Below, in pieces: positions 1-6,571 of a stretch of 19,659 nucleotides of DNA. Positions within the stretch are counted from its first letter, which is position 1. Every line of letters begins with the position of its first letter. A model generated the notes under the pieces. It did no database searches, had not been told where the DNA came from, and saw nothing but the letters and a program-made list of their open reading frames with translations. The stretch is from the NCBI GenBank assembly GCA_047517485.1, contig JAKZSU010000025.1:1-19659 (forward strand). The letters run 5' to 3'. Origin of the DNA: JAKZSU01 sp047517485. Its GTDB lineage: Bacteria > Pseudomonadota > Alphaproteobacteria > UBA7887. Both the position numbers and the translations under genes were made by a program.

Positions 1-343
1 CACCGTAGGCCTCTCCCACCGCCAGGACATCGCGTAGATGATCGCGCCAATAGTCATCTTTGAGGCGCAGATTGAGGAACCCCGGACCGGCGATTTCAAC
101 GTCGGTGATCTGCGGATGCTCGCGCAGACGCTCGGCCAACAACTCCGCCAGGTCGCGCGGTTTCATGCCGGCCGGCTTGGCCAGCATCATCGCCGCGTTG
201 CAGGCGAGATCGCCATGGGCGGCATCGCGCGGTGGGTCGACGGCGACCCGCGATGCGTCGAGGTCGGCTGGTAAGCTACCGGCTTCTTGCAGCGCTTTTA
301 TATCAGCCTGAACAACGTCATTGAAGTAACTGAAAACATTCAT
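1..343 (-). CDS. argS: Arginyl-tRNA synthetase, N-terminal part (runs off left edge)
   Basis: The minus-strand reading from the ATG at 343 begins MNVFSYFNDVVQADIKALQE and continues through an AHGDLACNAAMMLAKPAG segment and PGFLNLRL. These match the N-terminal additional domain of class I arginyl-tRNA synthetase, which recognises the tRNA D-loop. The enzyme charges tRNA-Arg in the cytoplasm. Only about 114 residues are inside the window, so the HIGH and KMSKS motifs are not visible. The start ATG overlaps the dgt stop as ATGA (343-340), which suggests translational coupling. A dgt-argS order is common in Alphaproteobacteria (known gene context), and this supports the call. Confidence 0.9.
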   Translation of the reverse strand, partial: MNVFSYFNDVVQADIKALQEAGSLPADLDASRVAVDPPRDAAHGDLACNAAMMLAKPAGMKPRDLAELLAERLREHPQITDVEIAGPGFLNLRLKDDYWRDHLRDVLAVGEAYG

Positions 344-1503
344 GAAAGCGCATCCGGATTAAACAGCTTCTGATGCACTTCCATTGCGTATCTATCGGTC
401 ATGCCGGCGATATAGTCGGCGACCAGCCGTGCTGTCACCGGTGTCCCGGCGCCATCGGCACGCTGGTACCATACCGTCGGCAGGCATTGCGGCTCGGACA
501 ACAGCAAGTCGAAGAGATCGGTTAACACTCGCCGCGCCTTGCTCGCCATCCGATTGAGGCGGAAGTGCCGATACATATGTTCAAACAAGAACTCCTTCAG
601 GCTTCGATCGTTGTCTTGCATCTCGGTCGAAAACGCCGCGATCGGTTCGCTCAAACCCCTGACCTCTTCAACGGTGCGTGGACCATGGCGTTCGATTCGG
701 ACCCGGGTCTCCGCCACCAGATCCGTGACCATCGCGTTGATCAGCCGGCGGATCGCCTCGTGCACCAGACGTGGGGTATCAAGATCGGGGAAATTTTTCC
801 TTAACTCGTGAAACACCGGCCCGACCATCGGGACGTCGGAAAAATCATCGACGGTGAGCAGGCCGGCACGCAGGCCATCGTCGATGTCGTGATTGTTGTA
901 GGCGATATCGTCGGCCAAGGCGGCGACTTGCGCTTCCGCGCCGGCGTGGGTCGCGATCTCGAGGTCATGGCGTTGCAAATATCGCGAAATCGTTTCGGGA
1001 ACGGTGTTGGCATCCATCGGGCCATTGTGCTTGACGATTCCCTCAAGCGTTTCCCAGGTCAGATTGAGACCGTCAAAGGCGGCGTAGCGGCCCTCGAGCT
1101 CGACCACAATTCGCAAGGTGTGCGCGTTGTGATCGAAGCCGCCATACGGTTCCATCGCCGCGCTCAAGGCATCCTCGCCGGCATGGCCAAATGGCGTGTG
1201 TCCGAGATCGTGGGCCAAGGCGAGCGCTTCGGCGAGATCCTCGTTGAGGCCAAGCTCGCGACTGACCGAGCGGGCGATTTGGGCGACCTCGAGACTGTGG
1301 GTCAATCGGCTGCGATAATGGTCGCCTTCATGATGAACGAAGACCTGGGTCTTGTGCTCGAGCCGGCGAAACGCGGCGCTGTGAATGATCCGATCGCGAT
1401 CGCGCTGAAACGGGCTTCGCGCGGCGCTTTCGGGTTCGGCGTGCAACCGGCCACGACTGAGGTCCGGCCGCGAAGCGAACGGCGCGGGTGGTATTTGAAG
1501 CAT
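340..1503 (-). CDS. dgt: Deoxyguanosinetriphosphate triphosphohydrolase-like protein (HD domain)
   Basis: The product (387 aa from the ATG at 1503) is a dGTPase-family HD phosphohydrolase, which hydrolyses dNTPs to nucleoside and triphosphate. The N-terminal segment SPFQRDRDRIIHSAAFRRLE (residues 30-49) is a family hallmark. Metal ligands are visible as H69 in RLTHS, the H98-D99 pair in AHDLGHTPFGH, and D198/D199 in ALADDIAYNNHDID. The open frame continues upstream to 1896, but that part is antisense to erpA and has no family similarity. An alternative ATG at 1530 adds nine residues; neither start has a clear Shine-Dalgarno. The stop overlaps argS by 4 nt. The gene is divergent from erpA. Confidence 0.9.
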   Translation of the reverse strand: MLQIPPAPFASRPDLSRGRLHAEPESAARSPFQRDRDRIIHSAAFRRLEHKTQVFVHHEGDHYRSRLTHSLEVAQIARSVSRELGLNEDLAEALALAHDLGHTPFGHAGEDALSAAMEPYGGFDHNAHTLRIVVELEGRYAAFDGLNLTWETLEGIVKHNGPMDANTVPETISRYLQRHDLEIATHAGAEAQVAALADDIAYNNHDIDDGLRAGLLTVDDFSDVPMVGPVFHELRKNFPDLDTPRLVHEAIRRLINAMVTDLVAETRVRIERHGPRTVEEVRGLSEPIAAFSTEMQDNDRSLKEFLFEHMYRHFRLNRMASKARRVLTDLFDLLLSEPQCLPTVWYQRADGAGTPVTARLVADYIAGMTDRYAMEVHQKLFNPDALS

Positions 1504-1566
1504 TTCGCGAAAATAGCCGTCGCGCGCCATGCAATCAACGCCGGTTTGGCATTGCCGTCTCAACGA

Positions 1567-1595
1567 TTGACATGCGCCCGACAACACCCAAAATA
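1567..1595 (+). promoter_or_regulatory. Possible sigma-70 promoter for erpA
   Basis: The divergent dgt/erpA gap has a consensus -35 TTGACA at 1567-1572. At 17-19 bp spacing the following AT-rich stretch (AAAATAG, from 1590) is only a weak -10. The position, about 50 bp upstream of the erpA start, is suitable. The -35 is visible in the sequence; promoter function is inferred. Confidence 0.3.
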
Positions 1596-1644
1596 GACTT
1601 GATAAGGCGTACCCGATACCGAACGCCCGATTTGAGAGGATCCG

Positions 1645-2001
1645 ATGACCGAAATCAAAGCCAAGTCCGCTTCCGACTACGGCCTGTCGATGACCGAAAG
1701 CGCGGCCAAGCGGATTAAGTATCTGGTGGCGAGCGAAGCCGAACCGGCGATGCTGCGGGTGGCGGTGCTCGGTGGCGGCTGTTCCGGTTTCCAGTACAAT
1801 TTTTCGCTCGACGACAAGGAAAACGAAGACGATCTCCGTATTATGCGGGACGACGCGGTGATTCTCATCGACGAAACCTCGGTGAGCCTCTTGCAAGGCT
1901 CGGAAGTCGATTATTATGAAGGATTGGATGGTTCGATGTTCACCATTTCCAATCCCAATGCCACGTCATCGTGCGGCTGCGGAACCTCATTCGCGATTTA
2001 A
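1645..2001 (+). CDS. erpA: Iron-sulfur cluster insertion protein, ErpA/IscA (HesB) family
   Basis: This is a 118-residue A-type Fe-S carrier that delivers clusters to apo-proteins in the cytoplasm. The three conserved cluster-binding cysteines are present: C46 in GGGCSGFQY, and C110 and C112 in SSCGCGTSF at the C-terminus. The length is normal for the family. The start is supported by AGAGGA at 1635-1640, 4 nt before the ATG. The gene is divergent from dgt and followed by a strong intrinsic terminator at 2047-2070, so it is probably its own transcription unit. ErpA, IscA and SufA are hard to separate by sequence alone. ErpA is preferred because no isc or suf genes are adjacent and because of the dgt/xthA neighbourhood. 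Confidence 0.88.
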   Translation: MTEIKAKSASDYGLSMTESAAKRIKYLVASEAEPAMLRVAVLGGGCSGFQYNFSLDDKENEDDLRIMRDDAVILIDETSVSLLQGSEVDYYEGLDGSMFTISNPNATSSCGCGTSFAI

Positions 2002-2046
2002 GACAAGGCGACGGATGACCGCTGGCGTTTTCGCCGCTAGAATCAG

Positions 2047-2070
2047 GGCCCGCTCGACAGCGGGCCTTTT
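2047..2070 (+). terminator. Rho-independent terminator after erpA
   Basis: A perfect 8-bp GC-rich stem (GGCCCGCT / AGCGGGCC) closes a CGAC tetraloop and is followed directly by TTTT, then CCTTT. It lies 45 nt after the erpA stop and only 30 nt before the xthA ATG, so it may also attenuate read-through into the xthA operon. Confidence 0.85.
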
Positions 2071-2099
2071 CCTTTCGTACACCGGACGGCCGAGACCTC

Positions 2100-2888
2100 A
2101 TGAAGATAGCCACCTGGAACGTCAATTCGATCAAGGCGCGTTTGCCCAACGTGCTCGAATGGTTGCGGGGTGCGGCGCCGGATGTGGTGCTGCTCCAGGA
2201 AACCAAGACGGTGGCGGAGAATTTTCCCGCCCTCGAGATCGAAGACCTGGGCTATTCGTGCGCCGTGGTCGGGCAGAAATCCTACAACGGCGTGGCGATT
2301 CTCTCGAAATTTCCGCTCACCGACATTGTCGAGGGCTTGCCCGGCGACGCGAGCGATGAACAGGCGCGCTATGTCGAGGCCTGGGTCGATGCCGGCGACG
2401 CCGGGGTGCGCGTCGGCTCGATTTATCTGCCCAACGGCAATCCCGTCGACAGCGAGAAATATCCCTACAAACTCGCCTGGATGGACCGCCTAAGGCATCA
2501 CGCGGCGGATCTTCTGGCGCACGAGGAACCGCTAGTGCTCGGCGGCGACTACAACGTCATCCCGGCGCCCGAGGATGTCCACGATCCCGCCGCGTGGGCC
2601 GACGACGCCTTGTTTCGCCTCGACACCCGCAAGCGATTCCGCGCCATCCTCGCGCTCGGCCTTACCGAAGCCTTCCGCGCGCTTCACGCCGAAGCCGGCC
2701 GCTACAGTTTTTGGGATTACCAGCGCCGCGCGTTCGAATCCGATCACGGCATTCGGATCGACCACCTTCTGCTCTCGCCGCAAGCCGCCGATCGCCTGGA
2801 GGCGTGCGACATCGACCCGGTGCCGCGCGGCAAGACCAAGGCGTCCGACCATACGCCGGTATGGTGCGAACTCTCAGGCCCGCAATGA
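2100..2888 (+). CDS. xthA: Exodeoxyribonuclease III (AP endonuclease)
   Basis: A 262-residue exonuclease III / EEP-superfamily DNA repair enzyme that cleaves at abasic sites and has 3'-5' exonuclease activity. Catalytic residues are recognisable: N7 in TWNVNSIKAR, E34 in LLQETK, Y109 in SIYLPNG, D150 and N152 in GGDYNV, D221 in RIDHLLL, and the D250-H251 pair in SDHTPVW. The length fits the XthA family (about 260 aa). The upstream ribosome-binding site is weak. The TGA overlaps the ATG of the next gene (ATGA at 2885-2888), and the three plus-strand genes from here to 4224 overlap end to end. The nearest upstream signal is the erpA terminator, so the promoter is not evident. Confidence 0.93.
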   Translation: MKIATWNVNSIKARLPNVLEWLRGAAPDVVLLQETKTVAENFPALEIEDLGYSCAVVGQKSYNGVAILSKFPLTDIVEGLPGDASDEQARYVEAWVDAGDAGVRVGSIYLPNGNPVDSEKYPYKLAWMDRLRHHAADLLAHEEPLVLGGDYNVIPAPEDVHDPAAWADDALFRLDTRKRFRAILALGLTEAFRALHAEAGRYSFWDYQRRAFESDHGIRIDHLLLSPQAADRLEACDIDPVPRGKTKASDHTPVWCELSGPQ

Positions 2889-3325
2889 CCGATAACGCGA
2901 ACCCCGATATCACCGGCGGCTGCCTGTGCGGCACGATCCGCTACCGCGCGACCGTTGCGCCGTACTCGGTCGTCCATTGTCACTGCTCGCTGTGCCGCCG
3001 CGCCGCCGGTGCGCCAGTAATCACCTGGGCGACATTCCACAGCGACGAAGTCGAATTCACCCAGGGCGAACCAAAACGGTACGAATCGAGCACCACGGCG
3101 TGGCGAAGTTTTTGTTCTGATTGCGGCACCCAGATCGTCTTTCAATACAACGACCGGCCGGGTTCGATCGACCTGACTTTGGCGAGCTTCGACGATCCCG
3201 AATCGATCACGCCGCTTCACCACATTTTCGAAGCCGATCGTTTGTCGTGGTTGTCGATCGAGGACGGTTTGCCGCGGTATCCGACCGAAACCCCCAAGCC
3301 CGACAACAGCGAGACCGACGCTTGA
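2885..3325 (+). CDS. GFA-family (glutathione-dependent formaldehyde-activating-like) zinc protein
   Basis: A 146-residue CENP-V/GFA domain protein. The zinc-binding cysteine clusters are in the canonical order: C13 and C15 in GGCLCGTIRY, C32/C34/C37 in HCHCSLCRR, and C77/C80 in FCSDCGTQI. Family members are small zinc proteins; the founder promotes adduct formation between glutathione and formaldehyde, but most homologues have no assigned substrate, so a formaldehyde role here is only possible. The start is chosen from the 4-nt ATGA overlap with xthA and because the family motif begins a few residues later. A longer open frame beginning inside xthA is out-of-frame noise. Confidence 0.85.
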   Translation: MTDNANPDITGGCLCGTIRYRATVAPYSVVHCHCSLCRRAAGAPVITWATFHSDEVEFTQGEPKRYESSTTAWRSFCSDCGTQIVFQYNDRPGSIDLTLASFDDPESITPLHHIFEADRLSWLSIEDGLPRYPTETPKPDNSETDA

Positions 3326-4224
3326 CGCCATCGCGCCGGGCGGCGCTGCTTTCCTACGTGATGCTGTCCGGCACCGCCTTGTTCTGGTCGGGCAACGTCG
3401 TCTTCGGCCGCGGTGTCAGCGACCAGCTGCCGCCGTTGGGCCTCAATTTTTGGCGCTGGACAGTGGCGCTTCTGATTCTCTTACCGTTTACCGGGCGGAC
3501 TCTCGTCGAGCAGCGATCGGTCATCGTCCGGCATTGGAAAATCCTCTCCCTGCTGGCCGTGCTCGGCATCACCGGGTTCAATTCCCTGGCCTACATCGCG
3601 TTTCAGACTACGACGGCAATCAATGCCGCGCTCATTAACACGCTGATGCCGATATTCGTGGTCGCGATCACGGTCGGTGGCTTTCGCGAACCGATCAGCA
3701 AACGCCAATCCCTCGGTCTGCTCAGCGCTCTTGCCGGCACCTCGATCATTCTCACGCGCGGCGATCCCCAAGTCCTGCTTGATCTCGATTTCACCACCGG
3801 TGACATCGTGATGGTCGTTGGCATGGTGGGATACGCGCTCTATTCGGTGCTGCTGCGCTATCGTCCACCGGGTCTCGACGGCGCCGCTTTCCTCGCGGTC
3901 ATCGGCGCGATCGGCGTGGTGCTCGCTCTGCCGCTCTATATCGCCGAGACGGTCCTGGTCGGCCCCATGCCGGTGACCTTGGTGAGCGTCGGCATGGTCG
4001 CTTATGTGGCGTTGTTCGCGTCCGTGCTCGCCTATACGTTCTGGAACCGCGGGGTCGCGGTCGTCGGCGCCAATCGCGCCAGCCTGTTTCTCAACCTAAT
4101 GCCGGTGTTCACGGCGATCGCGGCGATCACTTTTCTCGGCGAGTCCCTGGAATCTTTCCACGTCGCCGGGATGGCGCTGGTATTTGCCGGTTTAATTCTC
4201 GCCACTAGAGCCGTTCAGGCTTAG
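3322..4224 (+). CDS. EamA/DMT-superfamily membrane transporter
   Basis: About 300 residues with roughly ten hydrophobic helices in two repeats, as in EamA (RhaT/YdcZ-type) drug/metabolite transporters of the inner membrane. Typical features are the ALFWSGNVVFGR first helix, YIAFQTTTAINAALINTLMPIF in repeat 1, and ANRASLFLNLMPVFTAIAAITFLGESL in repeat 2. The substrate is unknown. The start is taken as TTG 3322, overlapping the upstream TGA as TTGA; GTG 3358 or ATG 3361 would shorten it by 12-13 residues and are possible. The last codons (RAVQA) and the TAG stop lie inside the left arm of the inverted-repeat element at 4205-4473, so the original C-terminus may have been replaced. Confidence 0.88.
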   Translation: MTPSRRAALLSYVMLSGTALFWSGNVVFGRGVSDQLPPLGLNFWRWTVALLILLPFTGRTLVEQRSVIVRHWKILSLLAVLGITGFNSLAYIAFQTTTAINAALINTLMPIFVVAITVGGFREPISKRQSLGLLSALAGTSIILTRGDPQVLLDLDFTTGDIVMVVGMVGYALYSVLLRYRPPGLDGAAFLAVIGAIGVVLALPLYIAETVLVGPMPVTLVSVGMVAYVALFASVLAYTFWNRGVAVVGANRASLFLNLMPVFTAIAAITFLGESLESFHVAGMALVFAGLILATRAVQA

Positions 4225-4473
4225 TTTGAAGCAGTTTGACCGCGCTCCCGCGACCCGTGGCTAGGCGCGCGGTGCCGCGCGATGTGTGTGCATCGGGCAA
4301 GCCGTGCAACCACGCCACGGGTCGCGGGAGCGCGGCCTCCGGTGGGCCAACTTGGCTTTTCGGATGCGATGCGACGCTCGGCCGATGCATACACATCGCC
4401 CGTCGCGTCACGCCTACCCGAAAAGCCAATTTGGCCCATCAAACTACTTCAAACTAAGCCTAAACTGCTCTAG
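4205..4473. repeat. E1: 269-bp inverted-repeat element with nested palindromes (MITE-like)
   Basis: The terminal arms 4205-4239 and 4439-4473 are inverted repeats of 35 bp with 32 matches; both begin CTAGAGC and share GGCTTAGTTTGAAG. Inside are two further palindromes. The arms 4240-4260 and 4315-4335 are a perfect 21-bp pair. The arms 4341-4363 and 4418-4440 match at 21 of 23 positions. Each internal palindrome encloses a small hairpin of the form CGATG-N6-CATCG (4280-4295 and 4383-4398) in opposite orientation, so the two halves can also pair with each other. There is no credible coding sequence. Element E2 at 11845-12127 is related. A non-autonomous transposable or intergenic mosaic element is the likeliest reading. 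No target duplication is certain; CTAG at both ends is part of the repeat. Confidence 0.8.
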
Positions 4474-4485
4474 ACAATCGCGCCC

Positions 4486-5988
4486 TCAATCCGACGAGCC
4501 ATAGGCCGGCCCCAAAGGGGTCAATCTGAGGCCCGGTCTGAGGCGGCGATAATCGAGGGTCAGATGGTCGACCGGATTGGCGCCTGGCGAGGCGACGATG
4601 ATGACCTCGCTGGCAATCGGCGCGAAGTCGGCACGAAAGTGAACCGAGCTCTTGAGCACCAGAACCGAACGCTCCGCCGGCTCGATCCCGACATGACGGA
4701 CAATCGCCTGATCGGCGCATTGCATCTTGCGCGACGAAACCACGACTTCGATACCGCCAATTTTGAGCACCGCCATTGGTCCCAAGTTCATCCGCGCGCC
4801 GCCGAACATCGGCCCGGTCGCGGTAAACTTGCCGTCGCCCAACGCCTGAACCGTGAATCGTCCCTCGAATGGCGCCTCCCCTTGCCAGGCCGAACCGGCA
4901 CCGAGCCGCACATCGATGGCGGCACCGATACCGGCCGCATGCGCCTGTTTCGCGGTCTCGGGGTCGTAGACCAAGCCGAACACCGCGTCCTCGACATCAT
5001 GCGAGACCAAGGCGCGCAACATGCCGACGGTGTCCGAATTGCCGCCGGCGCCAGCGTTGTCTTGGGTATCGGCGATGACCAAAGGTCCCGCGGGGTTGGA
5101 CGCGCGGAGCCGGACAGCCTCATCCGGTGAATACAGTTTGCCGGCGAAATCAGCCTCGGCGTTGCGCACGGATGCGGCGAGTCTATCCGCCGCCAACTCG
5201 GCGGTCTTGTCGTCAGCGGCGTATGCCAGGACTGTCGGTCCGACCTCGCGAATGTCTGCTGGCGGAAATCCGGTCACCAAGGATAGCGACCACAGTCCGG
5301 AATCGCGCAAGTCGTCCTCAAGCGATTCGAGCCCGGCGTACAACGATCGCGCCGGCTCGATATCGGTACATTGCCATACCAGCGGGATCAGAAAATCGAG
5401 TTTACGCGCCGCGCACCGCGGGCGCCCCTGCCGGTGGCCTTTCTCGATCAACGCGACCGCGCGCGCGCCGGTTTGCATCATGTCGACATGCGGATAGGTG
5501 CGGTAAGCCACCATGGCATCGGTCGCGGCGATCATTTGCCGGGTGACATTGGCATGAAGATCGAGGCTCGCGACCACGGGAACGTCGGGGCCGACGATCT
5601 CGCGAACCCGCGCCAACAACGGTCCCTCGCCGTCTTCCAGATGCTCGGTCACCATCGCCCCGTGCAAGTCGAGATAGACCGCGTCGAGCGCTCCCGCGGC
5701 GGCCAGATCGTCGCACAGCATAGCGGTCACTCGGTCGTAGGCGTCTTGCTCGACATGCGCCGAGGGGACCGCCGAACACCAGCTGAGCGGCAGCGGATCG
5801 TGACCTTCGCGAAGACAGGTGTCGATGAAACCGGATATCGGCAGGTTCACGCCTTCGACAGCGTCGAACAGGGACGGTCCGCGAGACAGCGCCGGCCAGC
5901 CATCGCCACGCGCGAAATCCTCGAAGCGCGCCTTGACCGGCGCGAAGGTGTTGGTTTCGTGATGAAAGCCGCCGACCGCGATACGCAT
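4486..5988 (-). CDS. M81-family metallopeptidase (MlrC-like)
   Basis: About 500 residues, the usual size of the M81 (microcystinase C / MlrC) family. Family motifs are visible: GGFHHETNTFAP at residues 6-17, LDLHGAM at 106-112, SLDLHANV at 141-148, AYRTYPHVDM at 161-170, and DTQDNAGAGGNSDT in the C-terminal MlrC domain. The histidines and aspartates of the two DLH motifs are candidate metal ligands. Most homologues outside microcystin degraders have unknown substrates, and nothing here indicates microcystin degradation. There is no signal peptide, so it is probably cytoplasmic. The start is ATG 5988, where family similarity begins; an in-frame TTG at 6018 would add 10 residues. It converges on the EamA gene across element E1. 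Confidence 0.85.
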   Translation of the reverse strand: MRIAVGGFHHETNTFAPVKARFEDFARGDGWPALSRGPSLFDAVEGVNLPISGFIDTCLREGHDPLPLSWCSAVPSAHVEQDAYDRVTAMLCDDLAAAGALDAVYLDLHGAMVTEHLEDGEGPLLARVREIVGPDVPVVASLDLHANVTRQMIAATDAMVAYRTYPHVDMMQTGARAVALIEKGHRQGRPRCAARKLDFLIPLVWQCTDIEPARSLYAGLESLEDDLRDSGLWSLSLVTGFPPADIREVGPTVLAYAADDKTAELAADRLAASVRNAEADFAGKLYSPDEAVRLRASNPAGPLVIADTQDNAGAGGNSDTVGMLRALVSHDVEDAVFGLVYDPETAKQAHAAGIGAAIDVRLGAGSAWQGEAPFEGRFTVQALGDGKFTATGPMFGGARMNLGPMAVLKIGGIEVVVSSRKMQCADQAIVRHVGIEPAERSVLVLKSSVHFRADFAPIASEVIIVASPGANPVDHLTLDYRRLRPGLRLTPLGPAYGSSD

Positions 5989-6105
5989 GAGCCCGACCGT
6001 GAATCCCTGTTGATCCAAACCGAATGAAGCGCGGACCGGCGTTTGTCAAATACCGTTCGCGCGTTTTACCCTGGCGTCCCGTCCACTCAACGCCTTGGAG
6101 CGATC

Positions 6106-6567
6106 ATGTCCGACGTGCAATCCGAGTTTCTTTTCGAGATCGATCTCGACGTATCTGCGCCGCAAAAATTGGGCGCGACGCCGCTCGGCGAGCGGATCAT
6201 CGTAGCCGTGACCGGCGGTATCTTTGAAGGCCCAAACATCAAAGGGACGGTGGTCCAGAATAGTGGCGGCGATTGGCTGTTGATGCGCGCTGACGGTGTG
6301 CTACAGCTCGATGTGAGAATAACTCTGCAAACCGATGACGGCGCACTGATTTATATGTCTTATCGTGGCGTGCGTGACGCCGCGCCCGAGGTCGCCGCGC
6401 GCCTGGGTCGTGGCGAGGCGGTCGACCCGTCGGAGTACTATTTTCGCGTCACGCCGCAGTTTGAAACCGCGTCCGAGAAGTACGCTTGGCTCAACCGGCT
6501 CATCGCCGTCGGCATCGGCGACCGCAAGGCCAGCGGGCCGTGCTATCGGGTCTATAAGATCCTGTAG
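6106..6567 (+). CDS. DUF3237 family protein
   Basis: A 153-residue protein with the DUF3237/UPF0311 pattern: an N-terminal FLFEIDLDVSAPQKLG strand, then GERIIVAVTGGIFEGPNIKGTV, a DWLLMRADGVLQLDVRITLQTDDGALIYMSYRG core, and a YYFRVTPQFETASEKYAWLNRLIAVGIG end. The family is a small beta-barrel-like domain without established function. The start at 6106 is supported by TTGGAG at 6095-6100, 5 nt upstream; an open frame begins earlier at 6043 but lacks support. No signal peptide is seen. It converges with the M48 protease, with only 4 nt between the stop codons. Confidence 0.85.
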   Translation: MSDVQSEFLFEIDLDVSAPQKLGATPLGERIIVAVTGGIFEGPNIKGTVVQNSGGDWLLMRADGVLQLDVRITLQTDDGALIYMSYRGVRDAAPEVAARLGRGEAVDPSEYYFRVTPQFETASEKYAWLNRLIAVGIGDRKASGPCYRVYKIL

Positions 6568-6571
6568 ATCC

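Noticed and set aside
808..1596. 262-codon plus-strand frame over dgt
   Set aside because: Antisense shadow of dgt; no start signal and no recognisable domain.
1504..1896. N-terminal extension of the dgt frame over erpA
   Set aside because: The extension is antisense to the conserved erpA gene and is unlike any dGTPase N-terminus; the family starts near residue 1 at ATG 1503.
4205..4473. Several 60-75 codon frames on both strands inside E1
   Set aside because: They arise from the palindromic arms (similar peptides occur on both strands), lack ribosome-binding sites and span hairpins.
4205..4473. CTAG at both E1 ends as a target-site duplication
   Set aside because: CTAG is self-complementary and continuous with the inverted repeat, so it cannot be separated from the element itself without an empty site.
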